Positions 27,713 to 38,191 of a stretch of 64,000 nucleotides of DNA are shown piece after piece; the stretch's first letter is position 1, and each line of letters starts with the position of its first letter. A program made the position numbers and the translations under genes. The notes under the pieces were generated by a model, which saw only the letters and a list, made by a program, of their open reading frames with translations, was not told the origin of the DNA and did no database searches. This stretch comes from Aquimarina sp. MAR_2010_214 (GTDB lineage: Bacteria; Bacteroidota; Bacteroidia; Flavobacteriales; Flavobacteriaceae): assembly GCF_002846555.1 (NCBI RefSeq), contig NZ_PJMS01000001.1, positions 682,001 through 746,000 of the forward strand, in the 5' to 3' direction.

Positions 27713-30565
27713 TTAATTTAGTTCGAAATTTACTTTTTCCATTTGCTTATCAGCAGAAATTTCTATCGAATATCTTCCTGTCGGAAGGTAATATTTCCCA
27801 TTTTTTCTTTTGGAAACTTCTTCATCAGGAAATTCTTTTTCTAATATATTTTTTCCTTTTTCTGTGATTGTAAGGTCATATTCTACATGGTTAAGCCCCT
27901 TATCAGCTTTTGTAGAAAATTCCTGAAGTATTTTCCCTTCTTCGGTAATAATTTTAATAGCAAAATCTCCTGATTTTCCAGAATAAAATTTGATGGTCAT
28001 TGTTGGTTCGTATGGTGTAACCCATTTGCTCCATGAAACACCCCAACGATCTGACCATTTCATTTCAGATATATCAAAAACATGAAGTTCTTTATTCATG
28101 ATTTCATTATCCAGAAGCTGTATTGCCTTTATATTTGTTTTGTATATGCTTCTACCATGTGTTCCTAACAGCAAATCATTAGCTTCTGGTTGAATAACAA
28201 TATCATGCACTGCCACATTAGGTAATCCATTTGAAAAAGCTTGCCAGTTCGCTCCTCTATCCAATGAAACATAAGCACCATTATCTGTTCCTATATATAC
28301 TACGTTTTCATTTTTAGGATCTTCTTTAATCACATTTATTGCAGATACAGGTAAATCGTTTCCTATATTTTTCCAACTCTGTCCATAATTTTCACTTACA
28401 TAAACATAAGGTTTAAAATCATCCCATCGATATCCATTTAATGTAACATATACTCTTTCTTTTTTATGTGAAGATGCAATTACTCTTGACACCCAAAGAT
28501 CTTTAGGAAAAGAATCCGAAATCTTGTTCCAGTTTCCACCAGAATTTTTGGTTATATACACCAAACCATCATCACTACCTGTATAAATCAATCCAAACTG
28601 AAATATAGACTCGGCAATAGCAGTTAATGTTCCATAAGCTACATTACCTTTTTTACCGCCATTAGTTAGATCATTAGATATCGCAGTCCACTCATCCCCT
28701 TGATTCATAGATCTCATTAATTTATTTCCTCCCAAATATAAAATATCCTGATTGTGTGATGATAATAAGATTGGTGTTTGCCAATTGAATCGATAAGGAG
28801 ATTCGCCCAATTCGTGCTTAGGTTGAATATAAGTTTGTTTGTTTTCTACGCGGTTTATTCTGAAATAGTTTCCAAACTGAAATCCTGTATATACAATATT
28901 TGCATCCCGGTCATCAATCTGCACCTGCATACCGTCACCTCCCATAATGCTTTCCCAAGGGTAATGACCACTTTGATGCCACGATTCATCTTCTTTGGCA
29001 TTATGGGCTCCTACCCAAACCCCATTGTCCTGTAATCCACCATATACATTATAAGGTTTCTCATGATCAATATTAATCGCATAAAATTGCCCTACACTAG
29101 GTTGATTTGCTTTTATCCAGTTTTCTCCATCATCATAAGAGATGTTTAGTCCTCCATCATTACCATTAACAAGATGCATTGGGTTTTTAGGATTGATCCA
29201 CAACGAATGATGATCTGCATGAACATTTTTTCTATTAATATTGGTAAATGTTTTCCCAGCATCTTTAGATTTCAAAATAGGTACTCCAGATATATATATA
29301 TGATCTTTATTAACAGGACTTACCTGTATCTGAGCAAAATAATATCCATAACTATAAAATAAATCATCAATATAGTCTTTATGGGTTTTTACCCAGGATT
29401 TCCCACCATCATCACTTCTATAAACCTCTGCTCCAATAACCGGAGTATCAAACAATATAGCATTAGCATTTTCGAGATATTTAGCAAGATCTATTGGCTT
29501 TACTGTACCACTTCGCACCAGTTGCTTTATGTTATCTGCTCTATATTTTTCATGAAACCCGTTTGTTTTCAAAAAAGCATTTAATTTTTTGTTTTCCAGT
29601 TTTAAAAATGCTTCCGGTAACATGATTTTAAAATCTTCCTTTGTTAATCCTGTACTACTTTTTTTAGTATCGCTTTTATCTCTTCTAAATTGACTATCAT
29701 GTACAGCATATAGTGTATTTTCATTAAAAACAGCAAGTCCAATTCTACCTACTCCTTCTCCTGTAGGGAAACCACTTCCATCTATAGAAATTTTATTCCA
29801 GGTCATTCCTGCATCGGTACTTTTATAAATCCCGGATCCCAATCCACTCCCATCAAAGTTCCAAGCTTTTCGGTCTTTATCCCAAGCAGCAGCATATATA
29901 ATATTAAAGTTATCTGGTGCATATGCCAGGTCAATAATACCTGTTTGGTCGTTTATAAACAATGTTTTTTTCCAGGTAACTCCTCCATCTGTGGTTTTAT
30001 AAACTCCCCGTTCTTCATTAGAAGAATATAAGTGTCCGGTTACTCCCACTACTACCTCATCTGGATTATTAGGATTAATAATAATCCTACCGATATGATG
30101 TGAATCAGGTAGCCCAACATTTTTCCAGGTTTTGCCTTTATCTGTAGATTTTAGGATTCCCACTCCTGCATAGGAAGACCTAGACGAATTATTCTCACCA
30201 GTTCCTACCCAAATGGTATTGTTTTTCCAGTCTACTGCAATATCACCAACATTAATTGTCTCTGCTGTATCCAGAACAGGTTCAAAAGTAGTTCCGTTAT
30301 TGGTTGTATACCACAATCCTCCCGAAGCATATCCTACATAAAACTCTGTAGTATTTTCTGGATTTACATCTACATCTACAACACGGCCACTCATTACGGT
30401 CGGACCTATATTTTTAAAAGGTACCTGTTTCACCAATGAGGTTTTTTCCATTTGCTTTTTCTTCAACAATCCATTTTGAACCAATTCTGTATTAGTAGCT
30501 GGTTGTTGAGAAAAAAGAAAAAAAGAAAGAAATAGGAAAAATAATGATGAAGTAAATTTTTTCAT
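27713..30565 (-). CDS. secreted BNR/sortilin-type beta-propeller protein
   Basis: 950 residues with a clear signal peptide (MKKFTSSLFFLFLSFFLFSQ). At least ten Asp-box motifs (SxDxGxxW type) are spread through it: STDKGKTW, TTDGGVTW, STDAGMTW, SDDGGKSW, SKDAGKTF, SYDDGENW, SMNQGDEW, TKNSGGNW, SENYGQSW, SLDRGANW. This is the VPS10/sortilin-like 10-bladed propeller known in many secreted bacterial proteins of unknown activity. Residues after about 840 form a separate beta domain without a T9SS tail. It may bind or degrade glycans or proteins outside the cell; no catalytic residues can be named. It is monocistronic. Confidence 0.88.
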   Translation of the reverse strand: MKKFTSSLFFLFLSFFLFSQQPATNTELVQNGLLKKKQMEKTSLVKQVPFKNIGPTVMSGRVVDVDVNPENTTEFYVGYASGGLWYTTNNGTTFEPVLDTAETINVGDIAVDWKNNTIWVGTGENNSSRSSYAGVGILKSTDKGKTWKNVGLPDSHHIGRIIINPNNPDEVVVGVTGHLYSSNEERGVYKTTDGGVTWKKTLFINDQTGIIDLAYAPDNFNIIYAAAWDKDRKAWNFDGSGLGSGIYKSTDAGMTWNKISIDGSGFPTGEGVGRIGLAVFNENTLYAVHDSQFRRDKSDTKKSSTGLTKEDFKIMLPEAFLKLENKKLNAFLKTNGFHEKYRADNIKQLVRSGTVKPIDLAKYLENANAILFDTPVIGAEVYRSDDGGKSWVKTHKDYIDDLFYSYGYYFAQIQVSPVNKDHIYISGVPILKSKDAGKTFTNINRKNVHADHHSLWINPKNPMHLVNGNDGGLNISYDDGENWIKANQPSVGQFYAINIDHEKPYNVYGGLQDNGVWVGAHNAKEDESWHQSGHYPWESIMGGDGMQVQIDDRDANIVYTGFQFGNYFRINRVENKQTYIQPKHELGESPYRFNWQTPILLSSHNQDILYLGGNKLMRSMNQGDEWTAISNDLTNGGKKGNVAYGTLTAIAESIFQFGLIYTGSDDGLVYITKNSGGNWNKISDSFPKDLWVSRVIASSHKKERVYVTLNGYRWDDFKPYVYVSENYGQSWKNIGNDLPVSAINVIKEDPKNENVVYIGTDNGAYVSLDRGANWQAFSNGLPNVAVHDIVIQPEANDLLLGTHGRSIYKTNIKAIQLLDNEIMNKELHVFDISEMKWSDRWGVSWSKWVTPYEPTMTIKFYSGKSGDFAIKIITEEGKILQEFSTKADKGLNHVEYDLTITEKGKNILEKEFPDEEVSKRKNGKYYLPTGRYSIEISADKQMEKVNFELN

Positions 30566-30874
30566 TTTGATTAGTGTTTAGTGCGCTGAAAGTAGATATT
30601 GTTATCACAAACTCAAAATTTTTAGATATTGTTTAACAATCATTTATTTTAAAACAATATTTATAAAATCAAGATTAATGTGCTTATTTTTTGTGTTTCT
30701 CTTTATTTTTTAGTTAATTTATTAATAATTAATCAAAACATACAATCATAGAATAGAACTTATCATTAATTAATTAGTCGTGATATATAGGGAAATATCA
30801 CAGGCTTTTAATTAAAAAATATAATAAGCGAATAAAAATACATTCATATTAACAAAAAAAGTTAAGGTAAATTA
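30566..30874. other. A/T-rich intergenic region, possible small-RNA locus
   Basis: No ORF is seen. A short GTGATAT/ATATCAC hairpin lies near 30779-30800 and the orphan terminator follows at 30875. No exact TAnnTTTG box was found on the plus strand here, so the transcript idea rests on the terminator alone. Confidence 0.3.
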
Positions 30875-30912
30875 GAAAAAAGGAACTCATAAGATTTTGA
30901 GTTCCTTTTTTT
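30875..30912. terminator. orphan intrinsic terminator in a divergent intergenic region
   Basis: A stem AAAAAAGGAACTCA/TGAGTTCCTTTTTT with an 8-nt loop and long A/T runs. It lies between two divergent genes (30565 minus and 31017 plus), so it terminates neither. A promoter box for the plus-strand gene lies after it. It may end an unannotated small RNA from 30566-30875 or a leader on the other strand. Confidence 0.8.
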
Positions 30913-30931
30913 ATTACCTAAATAATAATCA

Positions 30932-30939
30932 TATTTTTG
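30932..30939 (+). promoter_or_regulatory. -7 box of the aminopeptidase P promoter
   Basis: TATTTTTG matches TAnnTTTG, 77 bp before the ATG at 31017 and downstream of the orphan terminator. Confidence 0.5.
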
Positions 30940-31016
30940 GGAAAAATCAGTATTCTTAATCCTCATTTGGTCTAGAGAGGGCTTATGAGGTTTGTAATTA
31001 AACAACATATCATACA

Positions 31017-32309
31017 ATGAAATATCACCAAATCGATAGAAACCTCTTCATTAAAAATCGTAAAAACTTTACAGCACAAATGAAACCCAATAGCATTGCT
31101 GTATTTAATAGCAATGATATATATCCAATTAGTGCTGATAGTACTATGCCTTTTGAGCAACATAGAGATATTTTTTACCTAAGTGGTGTTGACCAGGAAG
31201 AAAGTGTATTATTGCTTTTTCCTGATGCTCCTAAAGAAAAGCATCGTGAAATTTTATTTCTAAAAGAAACCAATGAGCATATTGCTGTTTGGGAAGGAGA
31301 AAAATTAACAAAAGAACGTGCTCTTGAAGTTTCAGGAATTAAAACAGTGTATTGGCTTACTGATCTGGAAAAGATTTTTTTTGAGATAATGACCCAATGT
31401 GAAACGGTATATGTAAACACCAATGAGCATTATAGAGCAACTGTCGAAACAGAAACCAGAGAAGATCGTTTTACCAAATGGTGGAAAGCTAAATACCCTG
31501 CACACAGCGTAGCAAAAAGTAATCCTATTTTACAACGATTACGTGCAGTAAAAGATGCTATCGAAATCGATTTGATGCAAACAGCTTGTAATATTACCGA
31601 AAAAGGGTTTCGCAGACTTTTAAGTTTTGTAAAACCTGATGTTTGGGAGTATAATATTGAAGCAGAATTATTGCATGAATTTATCAATAATAGATCTAAA
31701 GGTTTTGCCTATACTCCTATCATCGCAAGTGGAAATAATGCTAATGTCCTTCATTACATTGAAAACAATCAACAGTGTAAAGCTGGGGATCTAATCCTTA
31801 TGGATGTTGCTGCAGAATATGCTAATTACTCTAGTGATTTGTCTCGTACTATTCCTGTATCAGGAAGATATACTAAACGTCAACGGGATGTTTATGATGC
31901 TGTACTTCGAGTTAAAAATGAAGCTACCAAAATGTTGGTTCCGGGAACTATCTGGGCCGATTATCATATTGAAGTTGGTAAAATTATGACCTCAGAGCTT
32001 TTAAAATTAGGGCTTATAGATAAGGCTGATGTACAAAATGAAGATCCAGAATGGCCAGCATACAAAAAGTACTTTATGCATGGTACTTCTCACCACATTG
32101 GATTAGATACTCATGATTATGGTATTCTTACTGAACCCATGAAAGCTAATATGGTATTTACTGTTGAACCAGGGATTTATATTCCTGATGAAGGTTATGG
32201 AATTCGTATTGAGGATGATGTAGTGATCCAGGAAAAAGGAGAACCTTTTAACCTCATGGCTAATATCCCTATTGAAGCTGAAGAAATTGAAGAATTAATG
32301 AATAAATAA
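31017..32309 (+). CDS. pepP: Xaa-Pro aminopeptidase (M24B)
   Basis: 430 residues. An N-terminal AMP_N domain (about 5-140) precedes the pita-bread catalytic domain. The metal ligands are Asp263 (LMDVAAEY), Asp274 (SSDLSRT), His359 (HGTSHHIG), Glu384 (TVEPGIYI) and Glu399 (RIEDDVV). It removes N-terminal residues before proline in the cytoplasm with a di-manganese centre. Confidence 0.94.
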   Translation: MKYHQIDRNLFIKNRKNFTAQMKPNSIAVFNSNDIYPISADSTMPFEQHRDIFYLSGVDQEESVLLLFPDAPKEKHREILFLKETNEHIAVWEGEKLTKERALEVSGIKTVYWLTDLEKIFFEIMTQCETVYVNTNEHYRATVETETREDRFTKWWKAKYPAHSVAKSNPILQRLRAVKDAIEIDLMQTACNITEKGFRRLLSFVKPDVWEYNIEAELLHEFINNRSKGFAYTPIIASGNNANVLHYIENNQQCKAGDLILMDVAAEYANYSSDLSRTIPVSGRYTKRQRDVYDAVLRVKNEATKMLVPGTIWADYHIEVGKIMTSELLKLGLIDKADVQNEDPEWPAYKKYFMHGTSHHIGLDTHDYGILTEPMKANMVFTVEPGIYIPDEGYGIRIEDDVVIQEKGEPFNLMANIPIEAEEIEELMNK

Positions 32310-32392
32310 TTATCTTAATTCATTGATTTATAATCAAATTATGGGTGTCTGTTAACACAGGTGCCCATTTAAAAACAACCTCTAATAAAAAG

Positions 32393-34048
32393 ATGCTAAA
32401 GACGCTTTCTTTAATTCTTTGTTTTTATCTAAGCACTTATTCTATTTTTGCTCAAGATCAAAAAGAAATAGATCTTTCCCAGTTTGAGCAGGTAATTTCT
32501 GCTCCGCAAGATAGTGTCGCCAAATACAAGAAATTGCTGAGTGCATCCTACCGTACTGGTGATTTGAAAGCATTTAAAAATTATGGTCAAATAATTTTGC
32601 ATATTGCAATAGCCAATGATTTAAAGGAAGAACAAGTTTCAGCATTGGTATATATAGCTATTTATTATCAACAAATAGATCAATATGATGAGTCTATAAG
32701 CAACTACCTTGAGGCTGAAAAATTAAGTGAATCTCTCCCTGAAAACTCTTTTTCTAGAATTCTTGTACAAGTTAATATGGGAAATTTATATAATCATATT
32801 CAAGATTATGAAAAGGTAAAATTATCCATGAAAAAGGTCATAGCATTAGCCATGTACCAGGAAAATCCCGATAAATTTATTATTTCAGCATACAGTTCCC
32901 TGGGTAAAGCAGATCTCAATGAAGGTAATTATTCAGAAGCTCTGAAATACATGTACAAAGTAAAAGATCTGGCTGAAAAAATGAACAGGAATGATAAAAT
33001 AATTAGAGCCTTGATCAATATTGCCGAATGTCAGCGTTATTTAAAGCTTTACGACCAAGCTATAGAGAATAGCACAAAAGCGTTGGATAAAATTGATAAA
33101 AACGAATCAGCATCTCTAACCGCTTCGGCAAATGTTATTATTGGAGTTTCTCGTTATTTATCAAACCAACCTGCTAAAGCGCTCCCAAACTTAAAAAAGG
33201 CAAGAAATATTGCTGGCGAAGGTAATTTTCTATATATCAAAATGGAAGCCCATCAATATTTAGCAAAAACTTATGAGGCTCTAGATAGTATAAAAAAATC
33301 TTTACAAGAACAAAAAGCATATACCAATACTCGAGAAAAGTACTTAAAAACCCTCTCTAAAGCTCAGCGGTTAAAAATTGAAAAAGAGTCTGAAAACAAG
33401 TCTGATATTATATCTGAACAACAAAAATCTATTGTGTTTCTGAGCAAAGAAAAACAGGTATATGTATTTGCCGGAGTTGTTTTAATGATCGTATTAATTG
33501 TGTCCTCTATAATTTATTGGAACAAACGTAGAAAACTTGCAGAAGAATCTTTACAGTTACAAGATGATAAAGCTTTACTTAAAAATGAAAACGAAGCCTT
33601 AAAAGATAAATTGAATGCATTCGCTCAAAAGATTCAAAAACAAGAAGCCGTAAAAGGAAGCACCAAAACTCAACAGCAAAAAAAGTCTTCGCTTAGAGAA
33701 GAAGATCAACAAAGATACATGGAGCTTATCCTAAATTATATGGAAGAGGAAAAGCCTTATTTAGATCATGAGACCAAACAATCTGATATCGCAGATAAGT
33801 TAAACATGAGTGTCCATCTTTTTTCTGAAGTGCTGAATGTATGTTTTCAAAAAAACTTCAATAATTTTATTAATTTATATAGAGTTGATACGGCAAAACA
33901 GTTGATGAAAGAGCCCAAATACCAACACTACAAAATTCTGGCTATTGGCTATGAAGCTGGATTTCCTAGTAAAACATCATTTAACAGGGTTTTCAAAAAA
34001 CTAGTAGGTCTTACACCTACCGAATATCAAAAGAAACTAACATACTAG
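32393..34048 (+). CDS. TPR membrane regulator with C-terminal AraC-type HTH
   Basis: 551 residues from the ATG at 32393, which opens directly into a signal peptide (MLKTLSLILCFYLSTYSIFAQ); a GTG at 32345 adds 16 unlike residues. About seven TPR-like helical repeats lie in the periplasmic part (about 30-330), then a transmembrane helix (about 365-385), a coiled-coil stretch with QLQDDKALLKNENEALKDKL, and a cytoplasmic AraC-type DNA-binding domain (about 445-551) ending GLTPTEYQKKL. It should signal from the periplasm straight to DNA. A paralogue lies at 41163-42887; the LRR lipoprotein genes sit between the two. Confidence 0.88.
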   Translation: MLKTLSLILCFYLSTYSIFAQDQKEIDLSQFEQVISAPQDSVAKYKKLLSASYRTGDLKAFKNYGQIILHIAIANDLKEEQVSALVYIAIYYQQIDQYDESISNYLEAEKLSESLPENSFSRILVQVNMGNLYNHIQDYEKVKLSMKKVIALAMYQENPDKFIISAYSSLGKADLNEGNYSEALKYMYKVKDLAEKMNRNDKIIRALINIAECQRYLKLYDQAIENSTKALDKIDKNESASLTASANVIIGVSRYLSNQPAKALPNLKKARNIAGEGNFLYIKMEAHQYLAKTYEALDSIKKSLQEQKAYTNTREKYLKTLSKAQRLKIEKESENKSDIISEQQKSIVFLSKEKQVYVFAGVVLMIVLIVSSIIYWNKRRKLAEESLQLQDDKALLKNENEALKDKLNAFAQKIQKQEAVKGSTKTQQQKKSSLREEDQQRYMELILNYMEEEKPYLDHETKQSDIADKLNMSVHLFSEVLNVCFQKNFNNFINLYRVDTAKQLMKEPKYQHYKILAIGYEAGFPSKTSFNRVFKKLVGLTPTEYQKKLTY

Positions 34049-34149
34049 TTTCAAAACCCAGAAATATTTAGATGCTCCATTTTATAATATGGCACTATCT
34101 TCTTTACCATTCTTTATACTTTTCCAACTTAATAAAAGTATAATTGAAA

Positions 34150-34470
34150 ATGAAAACATTAAAAATTGTATTAGGTGTTTTTTTAATTTTAACGCTTCTC
34201 TTTCTAGGATCATTAATACTTATCTTTAATTATTTCAACAGTGTAGGAAATTATAGTAATAGAGGTAATGGTTCAGGTGTGTTCATTGAGCTTGTGTTAT
34301 TTGAGGGAATCTTTCTGATTTGTTTGATTGGGTCGATAAGTATTAGTTCTATAGTACTTTTACCCAAATCTTCTAATATAATTCGATTTATAGTTGCCAC
34401 ATCACTTTCTGTACTTACCGCTTATTTTGTTTTGGCCCTCACATTTCTACCATATATCCGTTTTTGGTAA
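34150..34470 (+). CDS. hypothetical small membrane protein
   Basis: 106 residues from the ATG at 34150. Three hydrophobic helices (about 6-28, 45-68, 78-102) and a short Asn/Gly/Ser-rich loop between the first two. No family recognised. It is preceded by the TPR/AraC regulator and followed by the LRR lipoprotein array on the same strand. Confidence 0.6.
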   Translation: MKTLKIVLGVFLILTLLFLGSLILIFNYFNSVGNYSNRGNGSGVFIELVLFEGIFLICLIGSISISSIVLLPKSSNIIRFIVATSLSVLTAYFVLALTFLPYIRFW

Positions 34471-34602
34471 CCTACACGTATGTTCTCTCAAAATTCAGAT
34501 GAAAATCAGTTTTTTATATAGAACTCTGTAAACTCGTAATAACCAGATTAAAAATACACGTTCCAAATTATAATTTGGTACTCTTTTCTGATCAATGTAG
34601 TA

Positions 34603-34610
34603 TACATTTG
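34603..34610 (+). promoter_or_regulatory. -7 box before the first LRR lipoprotein gene
   Basis: TACATTTG matches TAnnTTTG, 51 bp before the ATG at 34661. Confidence 0.5.
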
Positions 34611-34660
34611 ATCAAGATATTCTACCAATTATTAAAAAATATAACCTAGATCTTTTAATT

Positions 34661-35722
34661 ATGAAATATGTATTTATCAAAGTTTTTTTGATAACCTTAA
34701 TGTTATTATCTTTTTCTTGTAGTCCTGAAGATGGAAAAAATGGACTTGATGGTGTAGATGGTATAGACGGTATTACTAACGGGTTAGGAACTCTAATTCT
34801 TACTGGAGATATTACTAATGAAGATGCAGTAAAAATTATAGAGGAAGGTGTTGGAGAAGACACCCATACTATAGTAGTCTCTAATACTACCAATGTAACC
34901 ACATTAGACTTATCAAGAATTTCGGTTTTAGCAAAACTAGAGGTTATTGGTAATGAAAAACTTGAAAACCTCAATTTATCAAATTTAAAATCCATTTTGG
35001 ATGAAGGAATTATTAGGGCTAATAATACATTAACAGCTATTAATCTTGAGAATCTAACTGTTATAGAGAATCTTCGGGTTAGTGAGAATAATATATTGCC
35101 CCTTATAAGCCTACCTAAACTACTAAGTAATGCAAAAAATCTTTATTTTTTTCAAAATCCTTTACTAGAAAATCTTAGCATACCATCATTGACTCAAGCA
35201 CGAACTTTATTTATTGCTAATCTTTACAACTTAACAAGTATAGATATCAATACTTTAGAAAATGTGAGTTCTTTAACTATTCGAGAAAATAAAAAATTAA
35301 CAACTATTAATCTAGCCAATCTAGTTAATGCGTTTAGAATAAAGATTAATGATAATGACATGATCAAAAGTATTACATTTTCAAACTTAGAACGTGTAAC
35401 TAGCAATATAGATATAAAAGAAGATCTCTTAGAAGTTGTTGAATTTAGTAAGCTTACTACTTTTCCTACTCTTAATATTGATTCTACAGTGTTATTAACT
35501 ACAGTTGATTTTCCTTTGGCTCAAGATTTCAGCAGATTACAACTAAATAGTTCTGGTAAGCTTTCTACAGGGGCTATAGATCAAGTTATAACCACACTGG
35601 TTAATATCACCCCTTCAATTACAGAAACAGTAATTTCAATTAGTGGTATAGCATCTGCACAAGCATTGATAGATACAGAAACCTTAAGAACTAATGGGAA
35701 TACTGTTAACATTACAGAATAG
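34661..35722 (+). CDS. leucine-rich-repeat lipoprotein, paralogue 1
   Basis: 353 residues. Lipobox LLSFSC gives lipidated Cys20, followed by a short collagen-like stretch (GKNGLDGVDGIDG). After a family-specific ITNEDAVKII segment, about a dozen ~22-residue repeats follow with the pattern LTTINLANL..., a receptor-L/LRR-type solenoid. The C-terminus TASAQAL-type ending (GIASAQALIDTETLRTNG) is shared with the other two paralogues. Likely surface-exposed and binding; the ligand is unknown. It is the shortest of the three, missing repeats in the middle. Confidence 0.82.
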   Translation: MKYVFIKVFLITLMLLSFSCSPEDGKNGLDGVDGIDGITNGLGTLILTGDITNEDAVKIIEEGVGEDTHTIVVSNTTNVTTLDLSRISVLAKLEVIGNEKLENLNLSNLKSILDEGIIRANNTLTAINLENLTVIENLRVSENNILPLISLPKLLSNAKNLYFFQNPLLENLSIPSLTQARTLFIANLYNLTSIDINTLENVSSLTIRENKKLTTINLANLVNAFRIKINDNDMIKSITFSNLERVTSNIDIKEDLLEVVEFSKLTTFPTLNIDSTVLLTTVDFPLAQDFSRLQLNSSGKLSTGAIDQVITTLVNITPSITETVISISGIASAQALIDTETLRTNGNTVNITE

Positions 35723-37138
35723 TTTTTGAATCCAGAATATATTCAAAAACTATTAATGCCAACTTTAAAAAGTAGCACCAAATTTTTTTAATTATGAAAC
35801 ATATATTTCTTTTAATAACCCTTACAATAATGACCATATCCTGTAGTTCTGACGGAGCAGATGGTATTGACGGAGCCAACGGTATTAATGGTACTGGTGG
35901 CAATAACGGATTAGGGCGTCTTGTGTTTTCTGGAGATATTACCAATGAAGATGCTGCAAAAATCATAGCAGAAAACACTGGAAAAAACACGCATACCCTT
36001 ATCATCAAAAACACTACAAGTTTAACAACAATAGACATATCCGAAATCTCAACCTTGGTTGAACTAGAGGTAATCGGAAATGAAGAATTACACACGCTCA
36101 CTATAGCTAATCTCGAATCTATTTTTGGAGGAGCAAAGATCCAAACAAACGTAGCACTAACCTCTATTAACTTTTCTAAGCTCACTACTGTAGGAAGCTT
36201 TTCCATTAGTGGAAGTCCTTTATTAGAAAGTTTAAGTTTCCCCTCACTAATTGATTCTAAAAACATTTTGTCTATATCAAATCTAGATAACTTAACTACG
36301 TTAGATCTAAGTTCTTTGGTATCTGCCAATCTTATTCAAATTAATCGAAATCAAAAACTACCTACTATTGATTTACCAAAACTAACCGCTCTAAGGGAGG
36401 CTTCGATTTCAGATAATATAGCTATAGAAACCATAAACCTGCCTGTACTTAAAATTCTTGAAGCTTCCGAAAATGAAGACAATGACGATGGACTGTTTAT
36501 TGGAAGAAATACAAATCTAATAGCAATATACCTTAACGTCCTCACTTCTATAGATATGCTTACAATTAGAAACAATGAAAATTTAACTACGATAAATTTA
36601 GATAAATTAGTGTCTTTGGGGTCTGTTTCTTTTGGTTCAAACCCAAAAATAACTACGATATCTTTTCCTAATATAACAACTATAAAAAACATTAATTTTT
36701 CTGAAAATGATTTAGTAACAAATATTGCGTTTCCCGATTTAAAAACCCTGGAATCTAATCTTACAATTACCGGCAACAACATACTAGAGACATTGTCATT
36801 TCCTATGTTAACTTCTATAGGAACTGAAAATCGTTATAGTTTCAGGATTAGAGATAATATGATCAGAAATATCACATTTCCAAATTTAGAAACTGTTAAT
36901 GCTAATACTATAAATATTGGTGAAGATCTGTTAGAAACTGTAGACTTCCCAAAACTTGCTTCTTTTTCTGTTTTAAATATAGATTCTACCGTTTTACTTA
37001 ATTCAGTCACTCTTTCTTCTATTCAAAATTTCGAAAGATTAGATCTCAATAGTTCTGGTAAACTTTCTACAGCGGCAATAGATGGTATATTAAACCGATT
37101 GGTAAATATTACTCCTGTGATTACTAATAAAACAATTT

Positions 37139-38191
37139 GGCTAAGTTCTAAAAAGCATATTATTTACTACTATGTTTTTAAATTCCATCCAGGCAGTATT
37201 GGAAGCAAAGGCTATAGCTGCTACGGTTGCCATTTTACTGGTTGAATTTTTTATTTTTTCTAAGACTAAAAACCAATTCAGATAATTCTGAAGGTATTTT
37301 GTTGCCACTCCATTGAAGGGCTCCATAAATTTCCTTAGACGCATATCCATATTATTCACATTTTGTACGTGATATATTTTGTCAACAGCTCTTTGACCCT
37401 TCGAAGCATTAAATTTTTTGTGTGCTACCTTCTTGTCTTTTGCAAATGCAGTATAGCTTCTGTGACTGTCGCTACAAAGGGTTTCTACTTTAGCCAACTT
37501 CCCTTGTAATATAGTCTCCAAGTCACTTTTACTAATGCGACCTCTGGTAGCTACTTTGAAATCTTTGTTCCCTGATCGGTCACAACTGGCTATCACAGCT
37601 ACTTTTTCATTACTGAGACCAGCTTTACTTGCCTTTGCGCCACGTTTTCTAGCAGGACGATCCAAATTTCGATTCCCTTTTTCAGAGTAAGCAAAGAAAA
37701 GATCATCACTCTCTAGGATTCCTTGGAATTCATCCACACTTACGCTCCCAAAGGAGACAAGTAATTTGTGCCTCCAATCAAAAGAAGTCTGAATAGAAAT
37801 CCCTGTTTCTTTGGCACTCTTGCGAATACTATATCCAGAGAGTAAACAGAATAAATAACGATTAACTTTGTCTTTCTTCTTGAGGTTGTACCAGAACTTA
37901 CCGGTAGTTTCACTAAAGTTTTTATGACAAGTATTACAAACATAGCGCTGTACTCCTTTGAGCTTACCATTAGCCTTAATTTTATTGCACTTACAATGAG
38001 GACAGCTTATGGCTTTACTCTGATTGCTATCAATCAGGGCTGAACCCTCAGTAGAGATCTCCAATAATGTGGAAACAATTTCTGATTGAACCAAAGCCGA
38101 TGAACTAATGAAAAAATCTCTAAAATCTTCTGGTATCATTTCTCCGTTTTTATAAAGTAAAGATAAAACATATTCTAATTAGAACTTAGCC
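37139..38191 (-). mobile_element. IS1595-type insertion sequence, copy 1 (1053 bp)
   Basis: Terminal inverted repeats start GGCTAAGTTCTAA at the left end and, in reverse complement, GGCTAAGTTCTAA at the right; they continue imperfectly for about ten more bases. The 8-bp target duplication AACAATTT is at 37131-37138 and 38192-38199. It carries a single transposase gene. The copy at 44051-45103 has the same length, same orientation and an identical transposase. Confidence 0.95.
37141..38139 (-). CDS. IS1595-family transposase, copy 1
   Basis: 332 residues. N-terminal zinc ribbon CPHCKCNKIKANGKLKG...CNTCHKNFSE (about 46-80), then a DDE-type ISXO2-like catalytic domain with ILESDDLFFAYSEKG, ETLCSDSHRSYTAF and a C-terminal NGVATKYLQNYLNWFL. 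The last codons lie inside the left inverted repeat. Intact and identical in sequence to copy 2, so probably active. Confidence 0.92.
   Translation of the reverse strand: MIPEDFRDFFISSSALVQSEIVSTLLEISTEGSALIDSNQSKAISCPHCKCNKIKANGKLKGVQRYVCNTCHKNFSETTGKFWYNLKKKDKVNRYLFCLLSGYSIRKSAKETGISIQTSFDWRHKLLVSFGSVSVDEFQGILESDDLFFAYSEKGNRNLDRPARKRGAKASKAGLSNEKVAVIASCDRSGNKDFKVATRGRISKSDLETILQGKLAKVETLCSDSHRSYTAFAKDKKVAHKKFNASKGQRAVDKIYHVQNVNNMDMRLRKFMEPFNGVATKYLQNYLNWFLVLEKIKNSTSKMATVAAIAFASNTAWMEFKNIVVNNMLFRT

Noticed and set aside
34612..36782. Antisense ORFs over the first two LRR genes
   Set aside because: Same reason: they mirror the repeat pattern of the sense genes.
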